From Streptomyces sp. NBC_00390 (GTDB lineage: Bacteria; Actinomycetota; Actinomycetes; Streptomycetales; Streptomycetaceae): a stretch of 64,000 nt of DNA. This document shows, one piece after another, positions 1 through 8,489 of the stretch. Under the pieces are notes generated by a model. That model had not been told where the DNA came from, ran no database searches, and worked only from the letters and a program-made list of their open reading frames with translations. Made by a program: the position numbers and the translations under genes. The first letter of the stretch is position 1; each line of letters starts with the position of its first letter. The stretch is taken from contig NZ_CP107945.1 of the NCBI RefSeq assembly GCF_036057275.1, positions 3,906,001-3,970,000 on the forward strand. The letters run 5' to 3'.

Positions 1-105
1 CTGGGCGTGCGGAGGATGGTGCAAGTCCGTGTCTCGCCTGCCGAGCTCGACCGCGAGCGTCGACTTCCCCGAACCGGACACCCCAAGAACCAGCACGACA
101 CCCAT
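1..105 (-). CDS. N-terminus of a gluconokinase-like P-loop kinase, cut by window edge
   Basis: Reads from ATG at 105 to the window edge, 35 codons without a stop. Residues 8-16 are a Walker A loop, GVSGSGKST, and LHHPPHA follows, recalling the DDLHPPAN segment of gluconokinase (ATP-dependent gluconate phosphorylation). About ten residues that normally separate the two motifs seem to be missing, so this may be a degenerate copy or a different small-molecule kinase. No convincing ribosome binding site was seen. The rest of the gene lies outside the window, so the family call is tentative. Confidence 0.4.
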   Translation of the reverse strand, partial: MGVVLVLGVSGSGKSTLAVELGRRDTDLHHPPHAQ

Positions 106-183
106 GACCGCGGATGATCCCCCCGGCCGCACAGCCGGCGCCAGTGGGTTTCGGCGTACGCTCTCCGCCCGCAGCCGGACCAG

Positions 184-813
184 TCAGCCGGCCCACCCGC
201 GGCTCAGGGCAAGCCGTCCGGACCGGTGCGCGTAACGTTGCTCATCGATCCACTGCTCGATCCGGTCCACGGAGTCCGCGACCGGCTGATCCGTGGTGTC
301 GAGCAGTTGCGTGCGCCAACAGGGGGCCTCGGCATTCCACCCGCTCCAGCGCTGCCAGACCATGTCTGGCCAGCTGTCCTCCATGATGACGTCGGGCCGA
401 TGACGGGGGTCGAGGGCGTGCTTGCGGTGCCATGCGGCCCAGCCGAGGAAGGCGTCCACCGCCTGAGCGTCCCACCGGCCGGGATCCCGTCGGGTGAGCC
501 GGTCCCGCCGGGCCTCGTCGGCCACGTCGACCAGGCACACGGCGATGCCGTCCAGCAGCGGCGCGGAAGGCGCGGCCAGGACTTCGCCCAACGGGGACTG
601 CCCGGTGAGCAGGAGGTCGATTCCACGATCCTGATACTCCAGTGCGCGCCGCACCCACATCTCGGTCATGCGATGGCGCCAGCGCAGATCGGCGTCCGCC
701 GGCACCCCGAGTTCATCGAAGTCGTGCACAGCCACCTGACGAAGCCGGTCGGCCGCCGCATAGGCAAGCGTCGTCTTACCCGAACAACTGGACCCCGTCA
801 GCTTGAGCAGCAT
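184..813 (-). CDS. P-loop NTPase/kinase-like protein of unknown substrate
   Basis: A 209-residue cytosolic protein starting MLLKLTGSSCSGKTT, so a Walker A loop (residues 7-15) stands at the very N-terminus as in nucleoside or shikimate-type kinases. Further on are DFDELG (around residues 31-36) and CLVDVADEARRDRL, the latter resembling a Walker B strand followed by an arginine-rich lid. No signal peptide or membrane segment. Substrate cannot be read from the sequence. It is the second P-loop protein in a row on this strand. The domain type is fairly sure; the function is unknown. Confidence 0.75.
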   Translation of the reverse strand: MLLKLTGSSCSGKTTLAYAAADRLRQVAVHDFDELGVPADADLRWRHRMTEMWVRRALEYQDRGIDLLLTGQSPLGEVLAAPSAPLLDGIAVCLVDVADEARRDRLTRRDPGRWDAQAVDAFLGWAAWHRKHALDPRHRPDVIMEDSWPDMVWQRWSGWNAEAPCWRTQLLDTTDQPVADSVDRIEQWIDEQRYAHRSGRLALSRGWAG

Positions 814-956
814 CCCGCCAGCGTGCCAGGGCGGGCGCGCATCCTCGACCCGATTACGAGCGAACGGCCCTTACTCGAGGAGCGATTGGTGTGACCTGCT
901 CCAGGCGACTCTGCCCTCTCCCTCGTGGAGGTAGCCCTGCGCGGCCCAGGTCACCC

Positions 957-1312
957 GAGGCTCTGGCGATCCGCCGAGCGGGCAACGGGACCTGGGAGCG
1001 CCGGGCGGAGTCCTCGAACTCGTTGAAGCCCGCACGAAGATGCAGCCCTCGAGGTTCGGGAAGAGACCGGCATCCGCGTCGAGGGCGACGAGCTCACCGG
1101 CGTCCACAGAACTCCACTCGAGGCATCCAACCCCGGTGTTCCACTGCAAGCCCTCAGTCGGAGTTGAACGAACGTCAGCAGCGTCCACGGCAGTTGGCCG
1201 GCTCACGCCCGAAGAGATCCGCGAGCGGACGGCCGAGGTCTGAGCCGTTCGCCTGCCCGATGCACAGGACGGAGACGGACCTCACGTCCGGAGCAACGCA
1301 CCGTGGCCATGA
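957..1312 (+). pseudogene. Decayed Nudix hydrolase, several frameshifts and a nonsense codon
   Basis: Nudix protein pieces occur in order but in changing frames. Frame of 957: LAIRRAGNGTW. Frame of 992: APGGVLELVEA, the first half of the Nudix box. Frame of 1045: ALEVREETGIRVEGDELTGV, the second half, with the REVxEET signature. Frame of about 1121: PVFHCKP, then VGRLTPEEIRERTAEV. An in-frame TGA at 1241-1243 follows, then AVRLPDAQDGDGPHVRS up to TGA 1310-1312. At least three frame changes and one stop mean it cannot make an active enzyme unless the sequence has errors. The ancestor probably hydrolysed a nucleoside diphosphate derivative. Confidence 0.8.
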
Positions 1313-1503
1313 CCGCTCACCAGCCGGTCATCACAGCCGATGAGCTGCGGGGCGCGCGGTCTCGGCACTCACCGCGGGAGCCTTGTCGATCGGCACGCTC
1401 GCCGGCGGCGTGCTGATCACCACGCCGGTTCACCCCGGGCGGCCGAGGCGCGAGGCGTCTGCGCCGGCTCCCGCGCGGGCCGGTGGACGGAGGAGCTCAG
1501 GCG

Positions 1504-1538
1504 TTGCATGGCCATGCATTGTTATGCATACTCTTTCT
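1504..1538 (+). promoter_or_regulatory. argG promoter with ARG-box-like operator; probable leaderless start
   Basis: A -35-like TTGCAT (1504-1509) and a -10-like CATACT (1527-1532) are 17 bases apart, which puts the expected transcription start at or next to the argG ATG (1539). No Shine-Dalgarno sequence precedes the ATG, so the mRNA is probably leaderless. The promoter is covered by a perfect palindrome TGCATGGCCATGCA (1505-1518) and a second ATGCAT (1524-1529), resembling Streptomyces ARG boxes bound by ArgR. Repression by arginine is inferred. Confidence 0.6.
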
Positions 1539-2987
1539 ATGTCCAAGGTTCTCACTTCACTGCCCACCGGCGAGCGCGTCGGCATCGCCTTCTCCGGCGG
1601 CCTCGACACCTCGGTCGCCGTCGCATGGATGCGCGACAAGGGTGCCGTCCCGTGCACCTACACCGCCGACATCGGCCAGTACGACGAGCCCGACATCGCT
1701 TCGGTGCCCGGCCGCGCAAAGACCTACGGCGCCGAGATCGCGCGCCTGGTCGACTGCCGGGCGGCCCTGGTCGAGGAGGGCCTCGCCGCACTCGCCTGCG
1801 GCGCCTTCCACGTCCGCTCGGGCGGGCGCGCCTACTTCAACACCACGCCGCTCGGCCGTGCCGTCACCGGCACCCTGCTGGTTCGGGCGATGCTCGAGGA
1901 CGACGTACAGATCTGGGGCGACGGCTCGACGTTCAAGGGCAATGACATCGAGCGGTTCTACCGCTACGGCCTGCTCGCCAACCCCCACCTGCGCATCTAC
2001 AAGCCTTGGCTGGACGCGGACTTCGTCTCCGAACTCGGCGGCCGCAAGGAGATGTCGGAGTGGCTGCTCGCCCACGGGCTGCCCTACCGCGACAGCACCG
2101 AGAAGGCGTACTCGACCGACGCCAACATCTGGGGCGCCACCCACGAGGCCAAGACCCTGGAGCACCTGGACACGGGTGTCGAGACCGTGGACCCGATCAT
2201 GGGTGTGCGGTTCTGGGACCCCGAGGTGGAGATTCCCGCCGAGGACGTGACGATCGGCTTCGACCAGGGCCGCCCGGTGACGATCAACGGCGACGAGTTC
2301 GCCTCCCCGGTCGACCTGGTGATGGGGGCGAACGCGATCGGCGGCCGCCACGGCATGGGCATGTCGGACCAGATCGAGAACCGGATCATCGAGGCGAAGA
2401 GCCGCGGCATCTACGAGGCGCCCGGCATGGCACTGCTTCACGCGGCGTACGAACGCCTCGTCAACGCGATCCACAACGAGGACACCCTCGCCCAGTACCA
2501 CAACGAGGGACGGCGCCTCGGCCGGCTGATGTACGAGGGCCGCTGGCTCGACCCGCAGGCGCTGATGGTGCGCGAGTCGCTGCAGCGCTGGGTCGGCTCA
2601 GCGGTCACCGGCGAGGTCACGCTGCGGCTGCGGCGCGGTGAGGACTACTCGATCCTCGACACCACCGGCCCGGCCTTCAGCTACCACCCGGACAAGCTGT
2701 CGATGGAGCGCACCGAGGACTCGGCGTTCGGCCCTGTGGACCGGATCGGCCAGCTCACCATGCGCAACCTCGACATCGCCGACTCACGCGCCAGGCTCGA
2801 GCAGTACGCGGGCCTCGGCATGGTCGGCACCGGCCAGGCCGCGCTCGTCGGTGCCGCCCAGGCGGCCTCGACCGGACTGATCGGCGCGATGCCGCAGGGC
2901 GGTGCCGAGGCCATTGCCTCGCGCGGCGAGGTCTCCGGCGACGAGGAGATGCTCGACCGCGCCGCGATGGAATTCGGCACCGACTGA
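1539..2987 (+). CDS. argG: Argininosuccinate synthase (type 2)
   Basis: Joins citrulline and aspartate using ATP to give argininosuccinate, the penultimate step of arginine synthesis, in the cytosol. The 482-residue protein starts MSKVLTSLPTGERVGIAFSGG; the AFSGGLDTS pyrophosphatase-type ATP loop lies at residues 17-25. Length and sequence style fit the longer type 2 ArgG rather than the roughly 400-residue type 1. The start at 1539 was chosen because family homology begins there; the frame stays open upstream to 1383. No other arg gene is in the window. Regulation by ArgR is suggested by the operator just upstream. Confidence 0.96.
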   Translation: MSKVLTSLPTGERVGIAFSGGLDTSVAVAWMRDKGAVPCTYTADIGQYDEPDIASVPGRAKTYGAEIARLVDCRAALVEEGLAALACGAFHVRSGGRAYFNTTPLGRAVTGTLLVRAMLEDDVQIWGDGSTFKGNDIERFYRYGLLANPHLRIYKPWLDADFVSELGGRKEMSEWLLAHGLPYRDSTEKAYSTDANIWGATHEAKTLEHLDTGVETVDPIMGVRFWDPEVEIPAEDVTIGFDQGRPVTINGDEFASPVDLVMGANAIGGRHGMGMSDQIENRIIEAKSRGIYEAPGMALLHAAYERLVNAIHNEDTLAQYHNEGRRLGRLMYEGRWLDPQALMVRESLQRWVGSAVTGEVTLRLRRGEDYSILDTTGPAFSYHPDKLSMERTEDSAFGPVDRIGQLTMRNLDIADSRARLEQYAGLGMVGTGQAALVGAAQAASTGLIGAMPQGGAEAIASRGEVSGDEEMLDRAAMEFGTD

Positions 2988-3192
2988 ACACATCGCCCAC
3001 AGCTTCCTGCCGGACGACACCGGAACGGCGAGAATCGCGCACTGGTTCACAACTACCCGGACTAGACGGGAAGTTGGGAAATGTCAATACTCCTTGACGT
3101 CCGATCCCGCTCGTCTTTGGGTAGGACGCGCTCCATGATCGCTCCTGACTACCTTCGCGTATTGAAAGATCCGTTCGATACGGGGAGCGTGC

Positions 3193-3534
3193 ATGACCAG
3201 CACACTGAAGAAGTTCGGCACGAGCGCGTCGGCGATAGGCCTGCTGGCCGCGGGCATGACGTTCGGTATCGCGCCGTCGGCGCAGGCCGCCGTCGGCCCG
3301 ACCGGCTGCACCGCATGGGTGTCGCACACCAACGACCACCAGGCCGTTGGTATGTGCCGCTCGGGCAACGGCACCTGGAACATCGAGGCCTGGTGCGGCG
3401 GGCCGGGCGGCGCCAGGGGCCCCTACAAGGGCACCCCCGGCTACCGCACGCGTGGCATGGAGAAGGCGGCGACGCTCAACTGCGGCTCCTCCGGCTACCC
3501 GTACAACATGAAGGTCGTCAACATCAAGGCCTGA
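3193..3534 (+). CDS. Small secreted protein of unknown function
   Basis: 113 residues with a classical Sec signal peptide: lysines at 6-7, a hydrophobic core at about 13-27, and probable cleavage after AQA at residue 32. The mature part of about 81 residues has four cysteines (in GCTAW, MCRSG, WCGGP and NCGSS), enough for two disulfides, and is rich in Gly and Trp. GGGGAG precedes the ATG at a good distance. No enzymatic motif is seen. It is a single-gene unit with its own downstream hairpin. Confidence 0.85.
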   Translation: MTSTLKKFGTSASAIGLLAAGMTFGIAPSAQAAVGPTGCTAWVSHTNDHQAVGMCRSGNGTWNIEAWCGGPGGARGPYKGTPGYRTRGMEKAATLNCGSSGYPYNMKVVNIKA

Positions 3535-3589
3535 CCCCTGGGCCGGAACGCCTGCGAGCCGAGGACCGGAGGGTCCCGGCCCCGAGAGT

Positions 3590-3629
3590 GCCCGGGTGGC
3601 CTGCGGAGACCGCCGCGGGCCACCCGGGC
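3590..3629 (+). terminator. Hairpin terminator after the secreted protein gene
   Basis: GCCCGGGTGGCC (3590-3601) pairs perfectly with GGCCACCCGGGC (3618-3629). The stem continues inward through GCGG/CCGC, leaving a loop of about six bases. It lies 56 bases after the stop of the secreted protein gene. No clear U-tract follows, as is usual for Streptomyces terminators. Confidence 0.7.
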
Positions 3630-3773
3630 CGTGCGGCATCACCACGGTTCATGCCCCTGCCAGGTCGAGACCACGGCCGGCTGGGCGATCACTGCCCTTG
3701 CCCCGACCGGACCGCGGTCCCGCATGGCGGAGCGTCTCACTTGGGTTGCCTGCGGGTGGGGGTGCGACGTGTG

Positions 3774-5099
3774 ATGGATGGTGTGCAGCGCGAGCAGGAA
3801 GACCTGGACAGCGCTGTCGGGCAGGCCCTGGCCACCCGGCTGCGGGCGATGGAGCGGGCATCACAGCTGATCGGCACCACGCTCGACGAGCGCACCACCT
3901 GCGAGCAGCTGGTCGGATTTCTCCACCCGGACCTGTGTGACGCCGCAGCCGTGGATCTGCTCGGCGAGGAAGCGGTTTCCGTGGACGCCTTCTCCCCGGC
4001 GGCCCTCACCCGCGCTGCGACGGCGGGCAGGCGCGAGCTCCTGGAGGCACTGTTCGCCGAGGATGCCCGGCCGCGGAGCTCGGGCAGCGCCGGATCCGGT
4101 TCCGTACGGGCCCCGGACCGGAGAGGGCCGGTCACCAGCACGTCGGTGGTGGCGGGGCAGCATCTGCTGGGTGCCGTATCGGTACCCCTGCTGACCGGCG
4201 ACCGTGTGTACGGGGTGCTCGTCGTGGTCCGGGCCGGCAGCGGCTTCAGCGATCACGAGGCGGCCGTCGTCCGTCACGCCGCGCAGCTGGCCTCCGTGCA
4301 CATCGGACACGCCCGGCGCCATGCCACGGTCCGGCGCACCGCGCTGCGGCTGCAGCGTGCACTGCTCGCCGAGCCCGGGCGGCCCCACCCGAATCTGGAG
4401 ATCGCCACGCGCTACCTGCCCTCCGGCAGCAGCAGCATCGTGGTCGGCGGCGACTGGTTCGAGACGGTCCGGCTGCACTTCGGACGCACCCTGCTCGTCA
4501 TGGGTGATGTCATGGGCCACGGTCTGGACGCCGCGGTCGACATGAACGCCTACCGCACCGCGCTGCGCTATGTCGCCTCCACCGATCTGCAGCCCCACCG
4601 GGTCCTGCGCCAGCTGGACACCACCGTGTCCGAGGAGGCAGAGCGGCGACCCGCGACCTGTCTGCTCGTACGGGTCGATCCGGCTCGCGAGGTCGCGGCC
4701 TTCGCGAGCGCCGGCCATCTGCCCCCCGCGATCTTCTCGGCGGACGGCACCGCCGAGATCCTGGATGTGCCGGTGGGGCCCCCGCTGGGCACGGGACTCG
4801 GCGGCTACGAGCTGTCCACCCGCACCGTCACGCCCGACGAGACGCTGCTGCTGTTCACCGACGGCCTGGTCGAGCGGCGTGATGAGGACATCGATGTCTC
4901 CCTGGCCCGGCTCGCCGGGCTCCGGGTGCCTCCCGGGGCCGGGGCGGAGCAGATACTCGGCGAGGTGCTCACGCACCTCGACGTCCGTCACGCCGAGGAC
5001 GACGTCGCCGTGCTCGCGGCACGTATCCGCAGGCGGCCCGACCTGCATGCGGCAGGGCCGCAGGCATCGGGGCCGCAGGCGTCAGGGCCGGTCGTCTGA
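3774..5099 (+). CDS. GAF-SpoIIE (PP2C-type) serine phosphatase, RsbU-like
   Basis: 441 residues. A GAF-like sensor region spans about residues 15-180. A SpoIIE/RsbU phosphatase domain follows at about 205-420, with GGDWF (225-229), GDVMGHG (244-250), an AGHLPP segment, LLLFTDGLVE and a final DDVAVL. These acidic motifs bind the metal ions of PP2C phosphatases. Such proteins dephosphorylate anti-anti-sigma factors in partner-switching stress control. The frame is open back to 3081, but the start at ATG 3774 follows GGGTGGGGG and fits the domain start. The C-terminus carries AGPQASGPQASG, a short repeat. No anti-sigma partner is adjacent, so the target is unknown. Confidence 0.9.
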   Translation: MDGVQREQEDLDSAVGQALATRLRAMERASQLIGTTLDERTTCEQLVGFLHPDLCDAAAVDLLGEEAVSVDAFSPAALTRAATAGRRELLEALFAEDARPRSSGSAGSGSVRAPDRRGPVTSTSVVAGQHLLGAVSVPLLTGDRVYGVLVVVRAGSGFSDHEAAVVRHAAQLASVHIGHARRHATVRRTALRLQRALLAEPGRPHPNLEIATRYLPSGSSSIVVGGDWFETVRLHFGRTLLVMGDVMGHGLDAAVDMNAYRTALRYVASTDLQPHRVLRQLDTTVSEEAERRPATCLLVRVDPAREVAAFASAGHLPPAIFSADGTAEILDVPVGPPLGTGLGGYELSTRTVTPDETLLLFTDGLVERRDEDIDVSLARLAGLRVPPGAGAEQILGEVLTHLDVRHAEDDVAVLAARIRRRPDLHAAGPQASGPQASGPVV

Positions 5100-5218
5100 C
5101 GGGAGCATCGTCCCGCCAGGACGGACAGCGGCGGGTTTGCCCGATCCCCGTCCGCCTTTCTGACACGATGCACGCACCCCAGCCGCTGCGGCGCCCCGAC
5201 GGAGAAGCGGACACAGAC

Positions 5219-5665
5219 ATGGCCGGACAGTTCGAGGCAACGGTCGACATCGACAGGCCCGTCGAGGAGGTGTTCGCCTTTCTCGCCGACGGCCGCAACG
5301 ACCCGAAGTTCAGTCCCCGGGTCCTGGAGATCACCCGGACACCGGACGGCCCGACCACGGTGGGCACCGTCTTCCGTAGCACGGTCAAGGACGCCGGGAT
5401 GACGACCAAGCGCGAGTTCCGCATCAGCGCGTTCGAGCCGCCGCGGCTGATCCGCTGGAACGAGATCTCGAAGAACAGCGTGACCGCGCGAGAAGGCGGC
5501 TACGACCTCGAGGCCCTGCCCGACGGCAGGACCCGGGTCCGTATCCACAACGTTCTCGAGGGCCACGGGATCGGCAAGCTCATCGTCGGGCTCGCCCTGA
5601 GCGCCGCCCGCAAGGACGCCGATGCCTTCGGGCGGCGCATCAAGGCTGCCGTCGAGGCCTCTTGA
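5219..5665 (+). CDS. SRPBCC-fold protein (polyketide cyclase/dehydrase-like)
   Basis: 148 residues starting MAGQFEATVDIDRPVEEVFAF, the usual opening of START/SRPBCC hydrophobic-ligand-binding proteins (beta strand, then helix with PVEEVF). The middle FEPPRLIRWNE and the long C-terminal amphipathic helix also fit. The open frame reaches back to 5168, but homology begins at 5219 and GGAG lies about 14 bases upstream. Ligand or reaction cannot be inferred; many such Streptomyces proteins are annotated only by fold. Confidence 0.85.
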   Translation: MAGQFEATVDIDRPVEEVFAFLADGRNDPKFSPRVLEITRTPDGPTTVGTVFRSTVKDAGMTTKREFRISAFEPPRLIRWNEISKNSVTAREGGYDLEALPDGRTRVRIHNVLEGHGIGKLIVGLALSAARKDADAFGRRIKAAVEAS

Positions 5666-5682
5666 GCAATGCCCCTCGGGGC

Positions 5683-6180
5683 TCAGGCCGTGGCCGCGCG
5701 GTTGCCGGCGTGGTAGGACGCGAGTGCCCAGATGATGAACACGTCGATCGCCATCACGACCACCGACCAGATCGGCAGGTACGGCAGGAACAGGAACTGG
5801 GCGATGAGGCTCAGCGACGCCACGACGATGCCGACCACCCGCGCCCAGGGCTGGTTGCTCAGCAGCCCTCCGCCGACCACGGCGACGATGATCCCGAGAA
5901 TCAGATGGAGCCAGCCCCACCCGGTGAGGTTCATCTTGAACACGTAGTCGCCGATGCGGGCGTACACGTCGTCCTCGGCGATCGCCGCGATGCCCTGGAT
6001 CGCGGCCAACACACCGCTGCAGAGCATCAGGACTCCGGCGAACACCACGCCACCGCTCACCCAGCCGCTGTTGCCGTCAGGTGCTGCTCGGCGTGTGGTC
6101 CCCGTGGGGCCGCTGGTCTGTCCGGTGGGACCGCCCGCCAACGGGTTGCCCATGGCCTTCTGCGATTCCTGGCTGCTCAT
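5683..6180 (-). CDS. Small four-helix membrane protein (DUF7144-like)
   Basis: 165 residues. A polar, Gly/Thr-rich cytosolic N-terminus of about 40 residues is followed by about four membrane helices: VVFAGVLMLCSGVLAA, HLILGIIVAVVGGGLL, a helix around VVGIVVASLSLI and WSVVVMAIDVFIIWALA. The motif LTGWGWLHLILGII is typical of a small actinobacterial membrane family of unknown role. The start at 6180 is supported by AGGAGAGG in front. It is convergent with the SRPBCC gene, 17 bases away, and divergent from the CLC gene. Confidence 0.85.
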   Translation of the reverse strand: MSSQESQKAMGNPLAGGPTGQTSGPTGTTRRAAPDGNSGWVSGGVVFAGVLMLCSGVLAAIQGIAAIAEDDVYARIGDYVFKMNLTGWGWLHLILGIIVAVVGGGLLSNQPWARVVGIVVASLSLIAQFLFLPYLPIWSVVVMAIDVFIIWALASYHAGNRAATA

Positions 6181-6374
6181 GTCCGGCCACCTCTCCTCCG
6201 CCGGCCGTAGGGCCGGCGCTCGGCACTGCCTGGTTCCGAGACTCCGGCCGCGGTCCGCCCCCCACCAGGTGACGTAGGCCGTTCGGGTGACGAGAGGCCG
6301 GAGACCGGCGGCGTCCGGCCGGCGAGCAGCCCGGCGGGCCGTTGACTGACGGCGGTCAGATGAGAGGAGACCCG

Positions 6375-7727
6375 ATGTCCGGCACATCCGCCCAGGCACC
6401 AGGGGCTGGGGCGGACAAGGCCGGACCACCGACCCTGCGGGGGCTGCTGCTCACCTCCAGCTACGTACGGCTGCTCGTGCTGTGCGTCCTGGTGGGCGTG
6501 CCCGTCGCGCTGGCCGCCTTCTTCTTCGTGAGCCTGCAGCACGTGCTGCAGCACTGGGTCTGGCACACCCTCCCGGAGGATCTCGGGTACGGCCGGGCAC
6601 CCTGGTGGTGGCCGCTGCCCGCGCTGCTGCTGGCGGGGCTGATCCTCGCGCCCGTCATCACCCGGCTGCCGGGCGGGGGCGGGCACCTGCCGGTGCTGGG
6701 GATCGGCGGCCCGCCTCTCGGTCCGAGCGCGCTGCCGGGCGTCGCGCTGGCGGCGCTCGCGACGCTTCCGCTGGGAGTCGTCCTCGGCCCCGAGGCGCCG
6801 CTGATGGCCTTGGGCAGCGGACTCGCGCTGCTCGCCGTGCGGTCGGCGAAACGGACGGCGGAGCCTCAGAGCGCGCTGATCCTCGCGACCGCCGGGTCGA
6901 CCACGGCCATTTCGACGATCCTGGGCGGCCCGGTCGTCGCCGTCCTGCTGGTGATCGAGGCCGCCGGCCTGGGCGGGCCGCAACTGGTCGCCCTCGTGCT
7001 GCCGTGCCTGATCGCCTCCGGGGTCGGTGGGCTGGTGTTCACCGGCTTCGGCAGCTGGACGGGCCTGTCGATCGGCGCCCTCAGGCTGCCCGAGGTACCG
7101 CCGGACGCCAATCCGGACGCGGGGGACTTCCTGTGGGGGATCCCCATGGCGGTGCTGATCGCGCTGATCATCACGATGGGCCGGCGGCTCGGGCGTCTCA
7201 CCGCCGGATGGACCGGTCGGCAGACCGCCGTACGCACCGTCCTGTGCGCGTTCGCGGTCGGCGTGTGCATCGCCGCGTACGCCCTGATCACCGGCCGTTC
7301 CCCCGAGGAAGCGGCGCTGTCCGGGCAGGCCACCATCGCCGATCTCGCCGCGCATCCGCACGCCTGGTCCGTCGGAGCGCTCGTCGCCCTGGTCGCATGC
7401 AAGGGCCTGGCCTGGGGGATCAGCCTGGGGGCCCTGCGCGGCGGCCCGATCTTCCCGGCCCTCATGCTCGGCAGCGCGGTCGGCATCGCCTGTTCGGGGC
7501 TCCCGGGACTCGGTACCACCGCCGGCTTCACCATCGGCACGGCGACGGCGACGGCAGCGGTCACCGGGCTGCCGGTGAGCAGCGCCGTCCTGACGGTGCT
7601 GCTGATGGGCTCCGACGCCCACAGCCAGATGCCGCTGATCGTCCTCGGTGTCGTGGTGGCGTTGATCGTCAGAGAGCTGGCGACACGTCCGGAGGCCGCA
7701 TCGCAGCCGCCCATCGGCCACGAGTGA
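6375..7727 (+). CDS. CLC-family chloride channel or Cl-/H+ antiporter
   Basis: 450-residue polytopic membrane protein. Family marks are LGPEAPLMALG, corresponding to the GREGP gate segment with its glutamate kept, GGPVVAVLLVIEA, and GGPIFPALMLGSA near the last helices (the GxFxP anion site). The first selectivity segment GSGIP is replaced by GGGGHLP, so ion preference may differ. ATG 6375 has AGAGGAGA in front and was preferred over the weaker ATG at 6342. It is followed on the same strand by a K+ channel and a TerD gene at about 100-base spacings, suggesting co-expression for ion or pH stress. Confidence 0.9.
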   Translation: MSGTSAQAPGAGADKAGPPTLRGLLLTSSYVRLLVLCVLVGVPVALAAFFFVSLQHVLQHWVWHTLPEDLGYGRAPWWWPLPALLLAGLILAPVITRLPGGGGHLPVLGIGGPPLGPSALPGVALAALATLPLGVVLGPEAPLMALGSGLALLAVRSAKRTAEPQSALILATAGSTTAISTILGGPVVAVLLVIEAAGLGGPQLVALVLPCLIASGVGGLVFTGFGSWTGLSIGALRLPEVPPDANPDAGDFLWGIPMAVLIALIITMGRRLGRLTAGWTGRQTAVRTVLCAFAVGVCIAAYALITGRSPEEAALSGQATIADLAAHPHAWSVGALVALVACKGLAWGISLGALRGGPIFPALMLGSAVGIACSGLPGLGTTAGFTIGTATATAAVTGLPVSSAVLTVLLMGSDAHSQMPLIVLGVVVALIVRELATRPEAASQPPIGHE

Positions 7728-7829
7728 GCCGTTCGGACGCCGCCTGGTGGCGGCCGGCGGCCGGGTGGGTCGATCGTAGGAGGGCCACAGCAGCGGCGGC
7801 AGAGCGCGGTACTCCGGCGGGAGGCACAG

Positions 7830-8390
7830 GTGGCGGACCGCAGATCCGACCCGGGGACGGTGGGGCGCTGGGTGCTGCGGATCGGGACAACAGGACGCTG
7901 GGTGCTCGGCCTCGGCCTCATGGCCGCCATGACCACGGCGTACTACCTGCTCCCCATCGACAGGCTCGGACCGGACCGGCCCGTCCTCAGCTGGACGCTC
8001 TTCGTCCTGGCGCTCGTGACCATCGCGGCCCTGCTGCTCAAGGAGGTCAGCGACGTACTGCTCGAACGCCCCGACACCCGTCCGGGCATGGTCATTCCGC
8101 TGCTGATGTGTCTCACCGTGATGGTGTTCGCGAGTACGTACTACGCCCTGGCCTCGCATCCCGGCCAGTTCAACGGGCTGTACACGCGCACCGACGGGCT
8201 GTACTTCACCATCGTCACGCTGGCGACCGTCGGCTACGGCGACATCACGCCGTCGGGCCAGATCTCACGCGTGGTGACGATGATGCAGATCCTCTACTCC
8301 TTCGTCTTCCTCACGGCCGCCGCCACCGCGCTTGCGCAGCAGATGCGCGCCCGGCTCAGTGAGCGGGCTGGGCGGAACGGGCGTTCCTGA
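7830..8390 (+). CDS. Small potassium channel (Ion_trans_2 type)
   Basis: 186 residues with about four membrane helices (near 24-44, 54-71, 88-108 and 143-167). A pore loop before the last helix carries the K+ selectivity filter TVGYGD (133-138). The last two helices form the standard two-TM pore unit; the two extra N-terminal helices have no visible voltage-sensor arginine ladder. No RCK/TrkA-N regulatory domain is attached. GTG start with CGGGAGG seven bases upstream. It probably lets K+ move down its gradient alongside the neighbouring CLC protein. Confidence 0.9.
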   Translation: MADRRSDPGTVGRWVLRIGTTGRWVLGLGLMAAMTTAYYLLPIDRLGPDRPVLSWTLFVLALVTIAALLLKEVSDVLLERPDTRPGMVIPLLMCLTVMVFASTYYALASHPGQFNGLYTRTDGLYFTIVTLATVGYGDITPSGQISRVVTMMQILYSFVFLTAAATALAQQMRARLSERAGRNGRS

Positions 8391-8489
8391 CGCCGGACGG
8401 GGAACCACGGTGGCAGGTCGATCGTTGCCCCGTTGGGCAAAGGAATCGTCAAATGGCGCGGCCCGCGCCGGATTGCGCAGGGGATTTCC

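Noticed and set aside
871..1206. 111-residue minus-strand frame
   Set aside because: It lies over the Nudix relic, whose motifs are on the plus strand, and has no homology-like features.
6177..8159. 660-residue minus frame opposite the chloride channel
   Set aside because: Its composition (Arg/Gln/Asp-rich, no fold-like pattern) is typical of an antisense shadow of a GC-rich gene.
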